This document shows positions 1 to 6,827 of a DNA stretch of 8,590 nt, in pieces. Numbering within the stretch: the stretch's first letter is position 1; every line of letters starts with the position of its first letter. Location of the stretch: NCBI GenBank assembly GCA_900547015.1, contig URFD01000070.1, forward strand, positions 1 to 8,590. The letters run 5' to 3'. The DNA comes from an uncultured Oscillospiraceae bacterium. GTDB lineage: Bacteria > Bacillota > Clostridia > Oscillospirales > Ruminococcaceae. Below the pieces are notes generated by a model that saw nothing but the letters and a program-made list of their open reading frames with translations, ran no database searches and was not told the DNA's origin. The position numbers and the translations under genes were made by a program.

Positions 1-1
1 T

Positions 2-145
2 TTTGAGGGAGGGGTGTCGAAAGGGACTGCGGGAGAGTGGGACAGGATTCAGGACGAACAGAGCAAAGCGAAGGAGAGTACCGGGCATTGGAACGGGCAG
101 GAAGCAGAAAATGGGAATAAATCGACAAGGCAAGGGTGCGGATGA
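2..145 (+). CDS. Possible 3' end of an upstream gene (partial)
   Basis: The frame beginning at base 2 is open from the window edge to a TGA at 143-145 and would give a hydrophilic 47-residue tail rich in Gly, Glu, Lys and Gln, with no recognisable domain. I prefer it to the neighbouring frame (open to 194) because that frame is full of AGG/AGA/CGA arginine codons, unlike the genes downstream. Length and composition alone do not prove coding. It could equally be non-coding sequence ahead of the ddl promoter. The sequence to the left of the window would decide. Confidence 0.2.
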   Translation, partial: FEGGVSKGTAGEWDRIQDEQSKAKESTGHWNGQEAENGNKSTRQGCG

Positions 146-170
146 TGTGCAAAATGATACAATGCACCCA

Positions 171-200
171 TTGAAAGAGGATAGGGGGGTGTGATACAAT
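171..200 (+). promoter_or_regulatory. Sigma-A promoter with extended -10, upstream of ddl
   Basis: The -35 box TTGAAA (171-176) and the -10 box TACAAT (195-200) are separated by 18 bases. The -10 box is preceded by TG plus one base (192-194), the extended -10 signature. Each hexamer matches consensus at five of six positions. Transcription would start near 207, giving a leader of about 60 bases before the ddl start codon. A second TGATACAAT lies at 155-163 but has no recognisable -35. This promoter probably drives the whole ddl-to-methyltransferase block. Confidence 0.6.
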
Positions 201-270
201 AATAGGTATTGATTTGCAATCTGCTTACATATAGATACAAGAGAAAAACAGAGAAAAAGGAGTGTCCTTT

Positions 271-1344
271 ATGAGCGAAAATAAAACCAGAGTTGCCGTA
301 CTGTTCGGAGGCGTTTCCAGCGAGCACGATGTTTCGCTGATGTCTGCCGAGTCGGTTCTGAAAAACCTGCCGGAGCAATATGAGGTGCTGAGAATCGGCA
401 TTACCAAGGACGGACGCTGGGTGGAATATACCGGAAAGAACGAGGAAATCACCAGCCAGCGCTGGGAAGAGGACCGAAGCCTGAGAACCGCTGTTGTTTC
501 GCCGGACCGCTCGCATAAAGGAATCCTGCTTTTGGGAGAGAACGGCTGGGAGCTGATCAAGGTGGACATCTGCTTCCCGGTACTGCACGGAAAACACGGA
601 GAGGACGGAACCATTCAGGGCCTGTTCCAGCTGGCAGGGATTCCGTTTGTCGGCTGTGACGCAATCTCGAGCGCAAACTGCATGGATAAAGAGATGACCC
701 ACACCATTCTGGAGGCCAACGGCATCAAGATGGCAAAGTGGATGGTAGTGGACGAGAGCAAGATGGAGAATTTTGAGGAGTTTGCCCGTCAGGCAGAGGA
801 AAAGCTGGGCTACCCGATGTTTGTGAAGCCGGCAAATGCAGGCTCCTCGGTAGGAGTAGGCAAGGCGCATGACCGCAGCGAGCTGCTGGCTGCCTGCCAG
901 ACCGCACTGAAAGAGGACTACAAGGCAGTGGTCGAGGAGTGCATCGAGGAGATGCAGGAGGTAGAAACCGCAGTGCTGGGCAACGAGCATCCGCAGGCAG
1001 CCGGTGTGGTCGGCGAGCTGGTGCCGGTTGTCGAGTTTTACACCTATGAAGCCAAGTATATTGACGGAACCACCGTTCTGCACATCCCGGGAAGAGTCTC
1101 GGAGGAAATCTCCCTCAAGCTCAGACAGACCGCAGAAAAGGCATTCCGCGCAATCGGATGCGAGGGCTTTTCGCGCATCGATTTCTTTGTCCGCAAGGCT
1201 GACGGGGAAATCATCCTCAACGAAATCAACACCATCCCGGGCTTTACCTCCATCAGTATGTATCCTAAGCTCTGGGCACACTGCGGAGTCAGCTATCCGC
1301 AGCTGCTGGAAAAGCTCATCGAGCTGGGGCTGAAACGAAACTAG
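271..1344 (+). CDS. ddl: D-alanine--D-alanine ligase
   Basis: This ATP-grasp enzyme of the cytoplasm joins two D-alanines into the dipeptide that MurF adds to the peptidoglycan precursor. The 357-residue protein has the family motifs in order: FGGVSSEHDVS (12-22, with Glu18 of the substrate-binding triad), HGKHGEDG (106-113), KPANAGSSVGV (186-196), the omega-loop motif FYTYEAKY (256-263) and NEINTIPGFTS (317-327) with the metal-binding Glu/Asn. Tyr263 ends the YEAKY segment, the position that is Phe in D-Ala-D-Lac ligases, so D-Ala-D-Ala specificity is inferred. I chose the ATG at 271 because AGGAG (258-262) lies 8 bases upstream. An in-frame GTG at 262 overlaps that Shine-Dalgarno sequence and is unlikely to be used. 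murI follows after 16 bases, so the two are probably cotranscribed. Confidence 0.96.
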   Translation: MSENKTRVAVLFGGVSSEHDVSLMSAESVLKNLPEQYEVLRIGITKDGRWVEYTGKNEEITSQRWEEDRSLRTAVVSPDRSHKGILLLGENGWELIKVDICFPVLHGKHGEDGTIQGLFQLAGIPFVGCDAISSANCMDKEMTHTILEANGIKMAKWMVVDESKMENFEEFARQAEEKLGYPMFVKPANAGSSVGVGKAHDRSELLAACQTALKEDYKAVVEECIEEMQEVETAVLGNEHPQAAGVVGELVPVVEFYTYEAKYIDGTTVLHIPGRVSEEISLKLRQTAEKAFRAIGCEGFSRIDFFVRKADGEIILNEINTIPGFTSISMYPKLWAHCGVSYPQLLEKLIELGLKRN

Positions 1345-1360
1345 GCAAGGGAGAGAGAAG

Positions 1361-2170
1361 ATGGACAACAGAGCAATCGGGGTGTTCGACTCGGGATTGG
1401 GCGGACTGACCGCAGTCAAGGAACTGCACAATCTGCTGCCGAATGAGAACATTGTATATCTGGGCGATACCGGACGGGTGCCCTATGGCTCGCGCAGCCG
1501 GGAAACCATCATCAAGTATGCCCAGCAGGACATCGATTTTCTGCTGAAAAAGGAAATCAAGATGGTGGTGGCGGCCTGCGGAACGGTCAGCAGCACCCTG
1601 CCGAAGGAAATTTCCGGAAAGCTGCCGGTGCCTTATGTGGATATTGTGATGCCGGCGGCGCAGGAGGCCTGTGCGCTGAGCTCACGGGGACGAATCGGCG
1701 TTGTGGGAACCAATGCGACCCTCAAGAGCAACGCCTTTGGCAAAGCCATGCGGAGCATCCGCGGAGACATCAAGGTGTATGGAAATCCCTGCCCGCTGCT
1801 GGTGCATCTGGTGGAAAACGGGATGGTGGAGCCGGACAACGAAATCACCACGCTGGCGGTGAAGATGTATCTGGAGCCGTTGATGAAGGAAAACATCGAC
1901 ACCCTCATCCTGGGCTGCACCCACTATCCGCTGCTGTATGATATTTTTAACCGGGTTCTGGACTACAAGGTGACCTTGATTGATTCCGGAAGCTGTGTGG
2001 CGCGGTATGTCCGCAATTATCTGATGAAGAATGGAATGCTGTCTGACCGGGAGGAACCGGGAGTGACCGAGTATAACGTCACGGATGAGACTGATACCTT
2101 TGACAAGACGGCGTCGATTTTTCTGCGGGAAAAGGTCAGCGGTGCGGTCAATCGCATCGAGCTGGTGTAA
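1361..2170 (+). CDS. murI: Glutamate racemase
   Basis: MurI converts L-glutamate to D-glutamate, the second residue of the peptidoglycan stem peptide, by a cofactor-independent two-cysteine mechanism. The 269-residue length is typical. Visible signatures are GVFDSGLGGLT (7-17, with the conserved Asp10-Ser11), DTGRVPYG (36-43), the first catalytic cysteine Cys73 in AACGTVSS, and the second, Cys186 with His188, in LILGCTHYPLL. The usual motif around the first cysteine is CNT; here Asn is replaced by Gly74 (GGA at 1580-1582), while both cysteines and Asp10 are intact. I therefore expect an active enzyme, possibly of a clostridial subfamily. The gene starts 16 bases after ddl with a purine-rich GGGAGAGAGAAG just ahead of the ATG. 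The pairing with ddl fits a role in wall synthesis. A related aspartate/glutamate racemase of other specificity is less likely. Confidence 0.93.
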   Translation: MDNRAIGVFDSGLGGLTAVKELHNLLPNENIVYLGDTGRVPYGSRSRETIIKYAQQDIDFLLKKEIKMVVAACGTVSSTLPKEISGKLPVPYVDIVMPAAQEACALSSRGRIGVVGTNATLKSNAFGKAMRSIRGDIKVYGNPCPLLVHLVENGMVEPDNEITTLAVKMYLEPLMKENIDTLILGCTHYPLLYDIFNRVLDYKVTLIDSGSCVARYVRNYLMKNGMLSDREEPGVTEYNVTDETDTFDKTASIFLREKVSGAVNRIELV

Positions 2171-2231
2171 GGCATGACGCTGACAGGCACAACGCCCGGC
2201 AGGGCAGAAGGAAAATAGAGGAAAACGATTG

Positions 2232-2681
2232 ATGGAAACAACAAAGGATATGAAAAAAGACGTCCTCATCACCATCCGTGGGACCCAGCAGGTCAACGAG
2301 GAGAAGGACGTCGTCGAGATGATTACAACAGGACGGTATTATCGCAAGAACGGACTGTACTATATCAGCTATGAGGAGACCGAGGCGACCGGCTATGAGG
2401 GCTGCCGCACCACCTTGAAGATTGGCCCGAACGACAAGGTGACCATGACCCGGTTTGGGCCTTCCCGCTCCCAGCTGATTGTCCAGCAGGGGGTGCGCCA
2501 CCAGTGCCAGTATGACACCGGCTACGGCGCCATGACCATCGGCGTGATGGGCAACCGCTTTGAAAGCAGCCTGAGCGACCGTGGAGGAGAATTAAAATTT
2601 GGCTATACACTGGATATCGAGGCGACGGTTGCCAGTGAAAATACGGTCAGCGTCCATGTCAAGGAGCTGCTTGCCAGATAG
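2232..2681 (+). CDS. YwiB-like DUF1934 beta-barrel protein
   Basis: The product is a 149-residue soluble protein with no signal peptide or membrane segment, built of alternating polar/hydrophobic beta strands (for example DVLITIRG at 10-17, GLYYISYEE at 41-49). It ends in a strand with a TLDIEA segment. This pattern and its position immediately before argS match the DUF1934 family, whose Bacillus member is YwiB, also encoded beside argS. The fold is described as lipocalin-like; the biochemical role is not known and none is inferred. The ATG at 2232 has AGAGG (2217-2221) upstream. A TTG at 2229 directly before it, spaced 7 bases from the same site, is an alternative adding one residue. The gap from murI is 61 bases and to argS 42 bases, with no terminator in either, so it is probably in the same transcript. 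Confidence 0.8.
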   Translation: METTKDMKKDVLITIRGTQQVNEEKDVVEMITTGRYYRKNGLYYISYEETEATGYEGCRTTLKIGPNDKVTMTRFGPSRSQLIVQQGVRHQCQYDTGYGAMTIGVMGNRFESSLSDRGGELKFGYTLDIEATVASENTVSVHVKELLAR

Positions 2682-2723
2682 AGCAAACAATGGTTTATGA
2701 TGAAGAAAGGAAAGGAAATCGAT

Positions 2724-4424
2724 ATGAATACAAACTTTGTACAGGATGCAATATCCGAGGTGGAGAGCCTGCTCCGCAATGCCTTTTCCAAAGCGATGGA
2801 GGAGGGAAAACTGCCGCAGGCAGAGATTCCGGCCTTTACCGTTGAAATCCCGGCAGAAACCTCCCACGGAGATTTTGCCTCCAACGCAGCGATGGTTTCG
2901 GCACGCACCTTCCGCAACGCTCCGGTCAAGATTGCAAACATCCTCACCGAGTGTATGGACTTTTCTGCGGCACGCTACATTGAGCGTGTGGAAATCGCAG
3001 GCCCGGGCTTTATCAACTTCTTTGTCAGCGCCCGCTGGTTCTCGGATATTGTGGCAGGTGTGCTGACAGCCGGTGCAGAATACGGACGCTCTGACTACGG
3101 CAAGGGCGAAAAGGTCATGATCGAATTTGTATCGGCAAACCCGACCGGTCCGATGCACATGGGCAACGCCCGCGGCGGCGCAATCGGCGACTGTCTGGCA
3201 GCAGCGATGGATGCCTGCGGCTATGATGTGACCAGAGAGTTTTATATCAACGATGCAGGCAACCAGATTGAAAAATTCGGTTGCTCGCTGGAAGCAAGAT
3301 ACCTCCAGATTTTTAAGGGCGAGGACGCGGTAGAATTTCCGGAGGACGGCTACCACGGCGAGGATATTCGCGAGCGCGCACAGCAGTATGCACAAGAGCA
3401 TGGCGACAGCCTGCTGAATGTTTCCGCCGAGGAGCGCCGTCAGGCACTGGTAGATTTTGCTCTGCCGAAAAATATTGCCAAGCTCAAGGCAGACTTGGAA
3501 AAATACCGCATTGTCTATGATGTATGGTTCCCGGAAAGCAGCCTGCACCAGTCGGGCGCAGTCAAGGCGGTTGTAGATGACCTGACCGCACGGGGACTAA
3601 CCTATGAAAAGGACGGAGCAGTTTGGTACAAGGCAACCGAGTTCGGCGGAGAGAAGGACGAGGTTCTGGTTCGTGCCAACGGCAACCCGACCTACTTCAC
3701 CGCAGATATTGCATACCACAAGAACAAATTTGCCGACCGTCATTTTGACCGGGTCATCAACGTTTGGGGCGCAGACCACCACGGCCATGTCGCTCGTCTG
3801 AAGGGCGCGATGGATGCAATCGGTCTGGACGGCAGCAAGCTGGATATTGTGCTGATGCAGCTGGTACGCCTGATGAAGGACGGCGAGCCATACCGCATGA
3901 GCAAGCGTACCGGAAAAGCGATTACCCTGTCCGATTTGACCGACTTGGTTCCAATCGATGCAGCGCGCTTCTTCTTTAACATGAGAGAGCCAAACTCCAC
4001 CCTGGACTTTGACCTTGATTTGGCAGTAGAAGAATCCTCTCAGAACCCGGTTTACTATGTTCAGTATGCACACGCAAGAATCTGCTCGATTCTCAAAAAT
4101 CTGGCAGCGCAGAACATCCATCCAAGAACCTGCACCGAGCAGGAGCTGGAGCTGCTGTGCGCTCCGGAGGAAAAGGAACTGATTCGTGCGCTGGCTCAGT
4201 ATCCGCAGGAAATCATCAACGCTGCTAAGAACTATGACCCGGCAAGACTGACCCACTATCTGGTTGAGGTGGCAACCCTGTTCCACAAGTTCTACAACGC
4301 TTGCCGTGTACAGGGCGAGGATGAGGCTCTGATGCAGGCAAGAATTTCGCTGTGTATGGCAGTGCGTGTTGTTGTGGCAAACCTGCTGGATCTGCTCAAG
4401 ATTACGGCACCGGAAGTGATGTAA
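2724..4424 (+). CDS. argS: Arginyl-tRNA synthetase
   Basis: This class I synthetase attaches arginine to tRNA-Arg. The 566-residue protein shows the N-terminal Add-1-type domain (about 1-110, ending in GPGFINFF at 93-100), the catalytic Rossmann core with SANPTGPMHMGNARGG (138-152, HMGN being the HIGH signature), the NDAGNQIEKFG segment, VWGADHHGH, and RMSKRTGKA as the KMSKS signature at 391-394 with Arg in the first position. The C-terminal DALR anticodon-binding domain (about 450-566) contains YVQYAHARICSI and ends in LLDLLKITAPEVM. I chose the ATG at 2724 because AGGAAAGGA (2708-2715) is spaced 8 bases upstream. The in-frame ATGs at 2697 and 2700 would place that site inside the gene and would add nine lysine-rich residues. 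The gene is intact and of normal length. Confidence 0.96.
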   Translation: MNTNFVQDAISEVESLLRNAFSKAMEEGKLPQAEIPAFTVEIPAETSHGDFASNAAMVSARTFRNAPVKIANILTECMDFSAARYIERVEIAGPGFINFFVSARWFSDIVAGVLTAGAEYGRSDYGKGEKVMIEFVSANPTGPMHMGNARGGAIGDCLAAAMDACGYDVTREFYINDAGNQIEKFGCSLEARYLQIFKGEDAVEFPEDGYHGEDIRERAQQYAQEHGDSLLNVSAEERRQALVDFALPKNIAKLKADLEKYRIVYDVWFPESSLHQSGAVKAVVDDLTARGLTYEKDGAVWYKATEFGGEKDEVLVRANGNPTYFTADIAYHKNKFADRHFDRVINVWGADHHGHVARLKGAMDAIGLDGSKLDIVLMQLVRLMKDGEPYRMSKRTGKAITLSDLTDLVPIDAARFFFNMREPNSTLDFDLDLAVEESSQNPVYYVQYAHARICSILKNLAAQNIHPRTCTEQELELLCAPEEKELIRALAQYPQEIINAAKNYDPARLTHYLVEVATLFHKFYNACRVQGEDEALMQARISLCMAVRVVVANLLDLLKITAPEVM

Positions 4425-4466
4425 GGGATACGGACGGACCGCTTGCGGCCAGATGTCAAGATGGAA

Positions 4467-4483
4467 TCCGGCTTCGCGCCGGA
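4467..4483 (+). promoter_or_regulatory. Hairpin abutting the methyltransferase Shine-Dalgarno
   Basis: TCCGGC (4467-4472) can pair with GCCGGA (4478-4483) around a 5-base loop, TTCGC. The right arm includes the first three bases of the strong ribosome-binding site GGAGGAGG (4481-4488) of the next gene. It has no following T-run, so it is not a terminator for argS. It may modulate initiation of the downstream gene; this is inference. Confidence 0.35.
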
Positions 4484-4493
4484 GGAGGCAGAA

Positions 4494-5720
4494 ATGGACA
4501 TTCGATTATCACAGCCGTTGCTCATGGACGGGGCAACGGCAACCAATCTGCTGCTGCGGGGAATGCCGCAGTACAGCTGTCCGGCAGAGTGGATGCTGGA
4601 AAATCCTGAGCCGGTGCGTCAGCTTCACCGGGAGTTTTTGCAGGCAGGCAGCCGCATCATCTGCACCCCGACCGCGCGGGCAAATGCGGTGATGCTGGAG
4701 GAATGGAACCAACAAGACCGGATGGTGCAGTACAACGAAAGGCTGGCACAGCTGACGGTAGAAACCTGCCGCAGCTATGACCCGCAGGTGTTGGTAGCGG
4801 GGGTGGTGGCACCGCTGAGTATTCAGGCGGAGCCGTTTGGCGAAACCCCGTTTTTCGACCTGGTGGACATCTATGCACATCAGGCGCTGGCCCTCAAACG
4901 AGGTGGGGTCGACCTGCTGATTGCGGACACGATGAACACCATCTCGCAGAGCAGAGCGGCCATTCTGGGATGTCGGCAGACCGGACTGCCGGTGATGGTG
5001 ACCCTCAATGTCGAGGAGGACGGCGAGACCTGCATGGGCAGCGACCTGATTTCGGCGCTGATCATCTGCCAGAAGCTGGGAGCAGCGGCCTTCGGGCTGG
5101 CGTGCTGTGACCGTCCGAACAAGCTGTACCACCACATCGAGGAGATGGCAACCTATGCCAAAATCCCACTCATCGTGCGTCCGCGCGCAGGAGAGAGCTT
5201 TGAGCAGCTGTTGTCTCCGCAGGAGATGGCGCTGGAAATGAAGGGCCTGCTGGAGCGGGGAGCCACACTGGCAGGGGGCTGCTGCTACACCACGCCGGAG
5301 CATATCCGGGAAATCGGCAGGATGATGGCGGAGTTTGACTTCTCTCGGGTGAAAATCCCGAAGGAGGACGCACAGACCATCCTGATGGCAGGAGCGACCG
5401 AGCCTTATTTTCTGGACGAGTACTTTGAACAGTCCGAGCCGGTCTTTTGCCGGAGGGATATGTCCGACGAGCTGCTGGAGCTGGAGGAGAGCGGAGCGGA
5501 TGTGGCGACCATTCGGGTGGAGACCATCGACGATGCCTACTGCTTTGCGCTGAATGCCCATATGCTGCATATGCCGGTGTCCTTTTTGTCCGACAGCGAG
5601 GAGGCGCTGGAAATGGCGCTGCTGCTGTATAACGGCTGTGCCTTCATCGATGCGCGCAGCAGTATTGACGAATCGGTTCTGCTGAATCTGGCAAAGGGAT
5701 ATGGCGCAATTCTGCGCTGA
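4494..5720 (+). CDS. Homocysteine S-methyltransferase-like protein with a degenerate pterin-domain tail
   Basis: The 408-residue cytoplasmic protein begins with a homocysteine-binding TIM barrel (about 1-280) like module 1 of cobalamin-dependent methionine synthase (MetH). The N-terminal LLMDGATATNLLLRGMP replaces the usual DGAMGT-type motif. The zinc-binding cysteines are present: Cys204 in FGLACC, and Cys263-Cys264 in GGCCYTTPEHI. Residues about 325-408 resemble the first half of a MetH pterin-binding domain (SGAD at 333-336, PVSFLSDSEEALEMAL at 361-376, YNG at 379-381, YGAIL at 403-407). The protein stops there, and the usual folate-site residues are not recognisable. No cobalamin-binding module follows. 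The start at 4494 has GGAGGAGG 5 bases upstream. The gene lies 69 bases after argS and ends just before a terminator. Zinc-dependent homocysteine methylation is plausible; the methyl donor is unknown. A decayed or split MetH is the alternative. Confidence 0.85.
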   Translation: MDIRLSQPLLMDGATATNLLLRGMPQYSCPAEWMLENPEPVRQLHREFLQAGSRIICTPTARANAVMLEEWNQQDRMVQYNERLAQLTVETCRSYDPQVLVAGVVAPLSIQAEPFGETPFFDLVDIYAHQALALKRGGVDLLIADTMNTISQSRAAILGCRQTGLPVMVTLNVEEDGETCMGSDLISALIICQKLGAAAFGLACCDRPNKLYHHIEEMATYAKIPLIVRPRAGESFEQLLSPQEMALEMKGLLERGATLAGGCCYTTPEHIREIGRMMAEFDFSRVKIPKEDAQTILMAGATEPYFLDEYFEQSEPVFCRRDMSDELLELEESGADVATIRVETIDDAYCFALNAHMLHMPVSFLSDSEEALEMALLLYNGCAFIDARSSIDESVLLNLAKGYGAILR

Positions 5721-5743
5721 TTGTCCCAAAATTTTCGCAATCA

Positions 5744-5785
5744 AAAAGAGGATGACCCACAGGGTCATCCTCTTTTGCTGTTTTT
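5744..5785. terminator. Bidirectional rho-independent terminator
   Basis: AAAAGAGGATGACCC (5744-5758) pairs perfectly with GGGTCATCCTCTTTT (5762-5776) around a 3-base ACA loop, a 15-bp stem. The + strand continues into GCTGTTTTT, and the - strand reading is followed by a T-run from the A-tract at 5743-5747. It lies 23 bases after the methyltransferase stop and directly after the stop of the convergent lipoprotein gene, so it can end transcription from both sides. Confidence 0.92.
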
Positions 5786-5786
5786 A

Positions 5787-6755
5787 TCAGGAAAAGGTAT
5801 ATTCGGAGGAAGCAACAACGGTAGGGTAGTCGTCGATGACTTCGACCTGCTCCCAGCCGAGCGCCTCCAAATTACCCTGACCGTCCACCTGCAAGAAGGC
5901 GGAAACGGTTCCATAGATTTCTTGCTGATACAGCTTGTTCAGAGCCTGCGGAGCGTAGGTGGCTTCAATCAGGTAGTGTCCGTCCTCTGCCGTACCGCTC
6001 AGGGAGGAAAGATTGGACAGCGCGAAGCCGTCGGTGAGCAGGGGTGTTTTCAACCATTCCAGTGTCTGGGCATATTCGGTATAGGTCGCATAGCGCTCCT
6101 GATCTCCCTGCCCGTAGTTAAAGCCCGCTTGAAGGGTTTCGGCAATCTTCATCTCCGCCTGCACCGGGCCATTCTTGTTGAGCAGACCCTTTTGGTCGTA
6201 GGCAGAGTTGAGGTCAAATTTGAGTTCATAGGCGCCCTTAGTCCCGTCTGCATTCAGGCGGTAGACGGTGAGGGTGCCTTTTTTGCGGGAAAAATTTTGC
6301 TCCATCACATTTTGGAATACCGCATAGAGGCGGGTGTCCAGATGATTGGGGTTGTTTTTGAGCTGCTCGGCAGGAAGAGTTTGAAGCTCCTTTGGAAAAT
6401 CCGCAGGCAGAGGAGAGGAGCTTGGAGTCTCCTTGGCTTGTTCCGAGTTGACCGGAGTTTCCTTAGTTTCCTCCGAATTGACCGGGGTTTCCTTGGTCTC
6501 CTGCTGTTCCTGAGAAGGGGTGGATTCCGGTGGGCTTTGCTCCGGTGCAGGGGTGGTTGGCTGCTCATCCGGTGCGGGAACTTCCTCCTTTTGGGTGGAA
6601 TCGGAGGAGGTCTGCTCCTCTCCGGCAAGTTCAAGCGAGATGCTTTTGTCCACGCTCGGACTTGGTGTATCGGAATGATTGCGGTTACAGCCGACAGTTA
6701 TCAGTGCAAGCAACAGCACCAACAGCAGCGGCAAAACAGAACGATTTTGTTTCAT
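5787..6755 (-). CDS. Putative lipoprotein with Pro/Glu/Thr-rich linker and unknown C-terminal domain
   Basis: The 322-residue product starts with a lipoprotein-type signal: Lys2 and Arg5, a hydrophobic core (LLLVLLLALI, about 10-19), then TVGC with Cys23 as the lipidation site. Thr at -3 is less usual than Leu. Residues about 24-120 are a low-complexity linker rich in Ser, Thr, Pro, Glu and Gln with a duplicated ten-residue unit (86-105). Residues about 125-322 form a probable globular domain with alternating strands (TLTVYRL, AYELKFDLN, YLIEATYA, TVSAFLQV) and a YTFS end. I do not recognise the family. It should sit on the outer face of the membrane with the domain in or beyond the wall. The start at 6755 has GGAGGA 7 bases upstream; an ATG five codons earlier would begin within the same region and is unlikely. 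It is transcribed divergently from spoIIA. Confidence 0.85.
   Translation of the reverse strand: MKQNRSVLPLLLVLLLALITVGCNRNHSDTPSPSVDKSISLELAGEEQTSSDSTQKEEVPAPDEQPTTPAPEQSPPESTPSQEQQETKETPVNSEETKETPVNSEQAKETPSSSPLPADFPKELQTLPAEQLKNNPNHLDTRLYAVFQNVMEQNFSRKKGTLTVYRLNADGTKGAYELKFDLNSAYDQKGLLNKNGPVQAEMKIAETLQAGFNYGQGDQERYATYTEYAQTLEWLKTPLLTDGFALSNLSSLSGTAEDGHYLIEATYAPQALNKLYQQEIYGTVSAFLQVDGQGNLEALGWEQVEVIDDYPTVVASSEYTFS
6423..6500 (-). repeat. Tandem 30-base repeat in the lipoprotein linker
   Basis: Two adjacent 30-base units (6471-6500 and 6441-6470 on the - strand) both encode ETKETPVNSE. They differ at five positions, all in third codon bases and all synonymous. A third, shortened and diverged unit encoding QAKETP follows at 6423-6440. 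The linker appears to have grown by in-frame duplication. Confidence 0.85.
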
Positions 6756-6799
6756 AGCGTGGTCCTCCATTCAGACGAGGGGCGTTTGTCTACAAGCTC

Positions 6800-6827
6800 A
6801 TTGTATCACACTTTTGACAAATGTTAA
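6800..6827 (-). promoter_or_regulatory. Sigma-A promoter with extended -10 for the lipoprotein gene
   Basis: On the - strand the -10 box TACAAT (6805 to 6800) is preceded by TGTGA, giving an extended -10. A TTAACA -35 box lies at 6827 to 6822 with a 16-base spacer. The leader to the start codon at 6755 would be roughly 40 bases. The 12-base string GTGTGATACAAT is identical to that in the ddl promoter (189-200). Confidence 0.55.

Noticed and set aside
15..21. Exact Spo0A box TGTCGAA near the left edge
   Set aside because: A 7-base match is expected about once per strand in a window this size. It is not next to a promoter or a sporulation gene here.
147..167. GTGCA/TGCAC inverted repeat as a terminator of an upstream gene
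   Set aside because: The stem is only 5 bp with an 11-base loop and no T-run follows.
49..1452. Long open frame on the - strand opposite ddl and the start of murI
   Set aside because: It is antisense to genes with clear family motifs, has no ribosome-binding site, and its translation is rich in His, Cys and Leu as expected for an antisense frame of GC-rich coding DNA.
4509..5768. Long open frame on the - strand opposite the methyltransferase
   Set aside because: It would begin in the terminator stem and is antisense to a gene with zinc-site motifs and a strong Shine-Dalgarno. Nothing recognisable appears in its translation.
5721..6827. 368-codon open frame on the + strand opposite the lipoprotein gene
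   Set aside because: It starts at a TTG next to the terminator stem without a ribosome-binding site and is Leu/Gly/Arg-rich. The - strand frame has a start with GGAGGA, a signal peptide, a promoter and a terminator.
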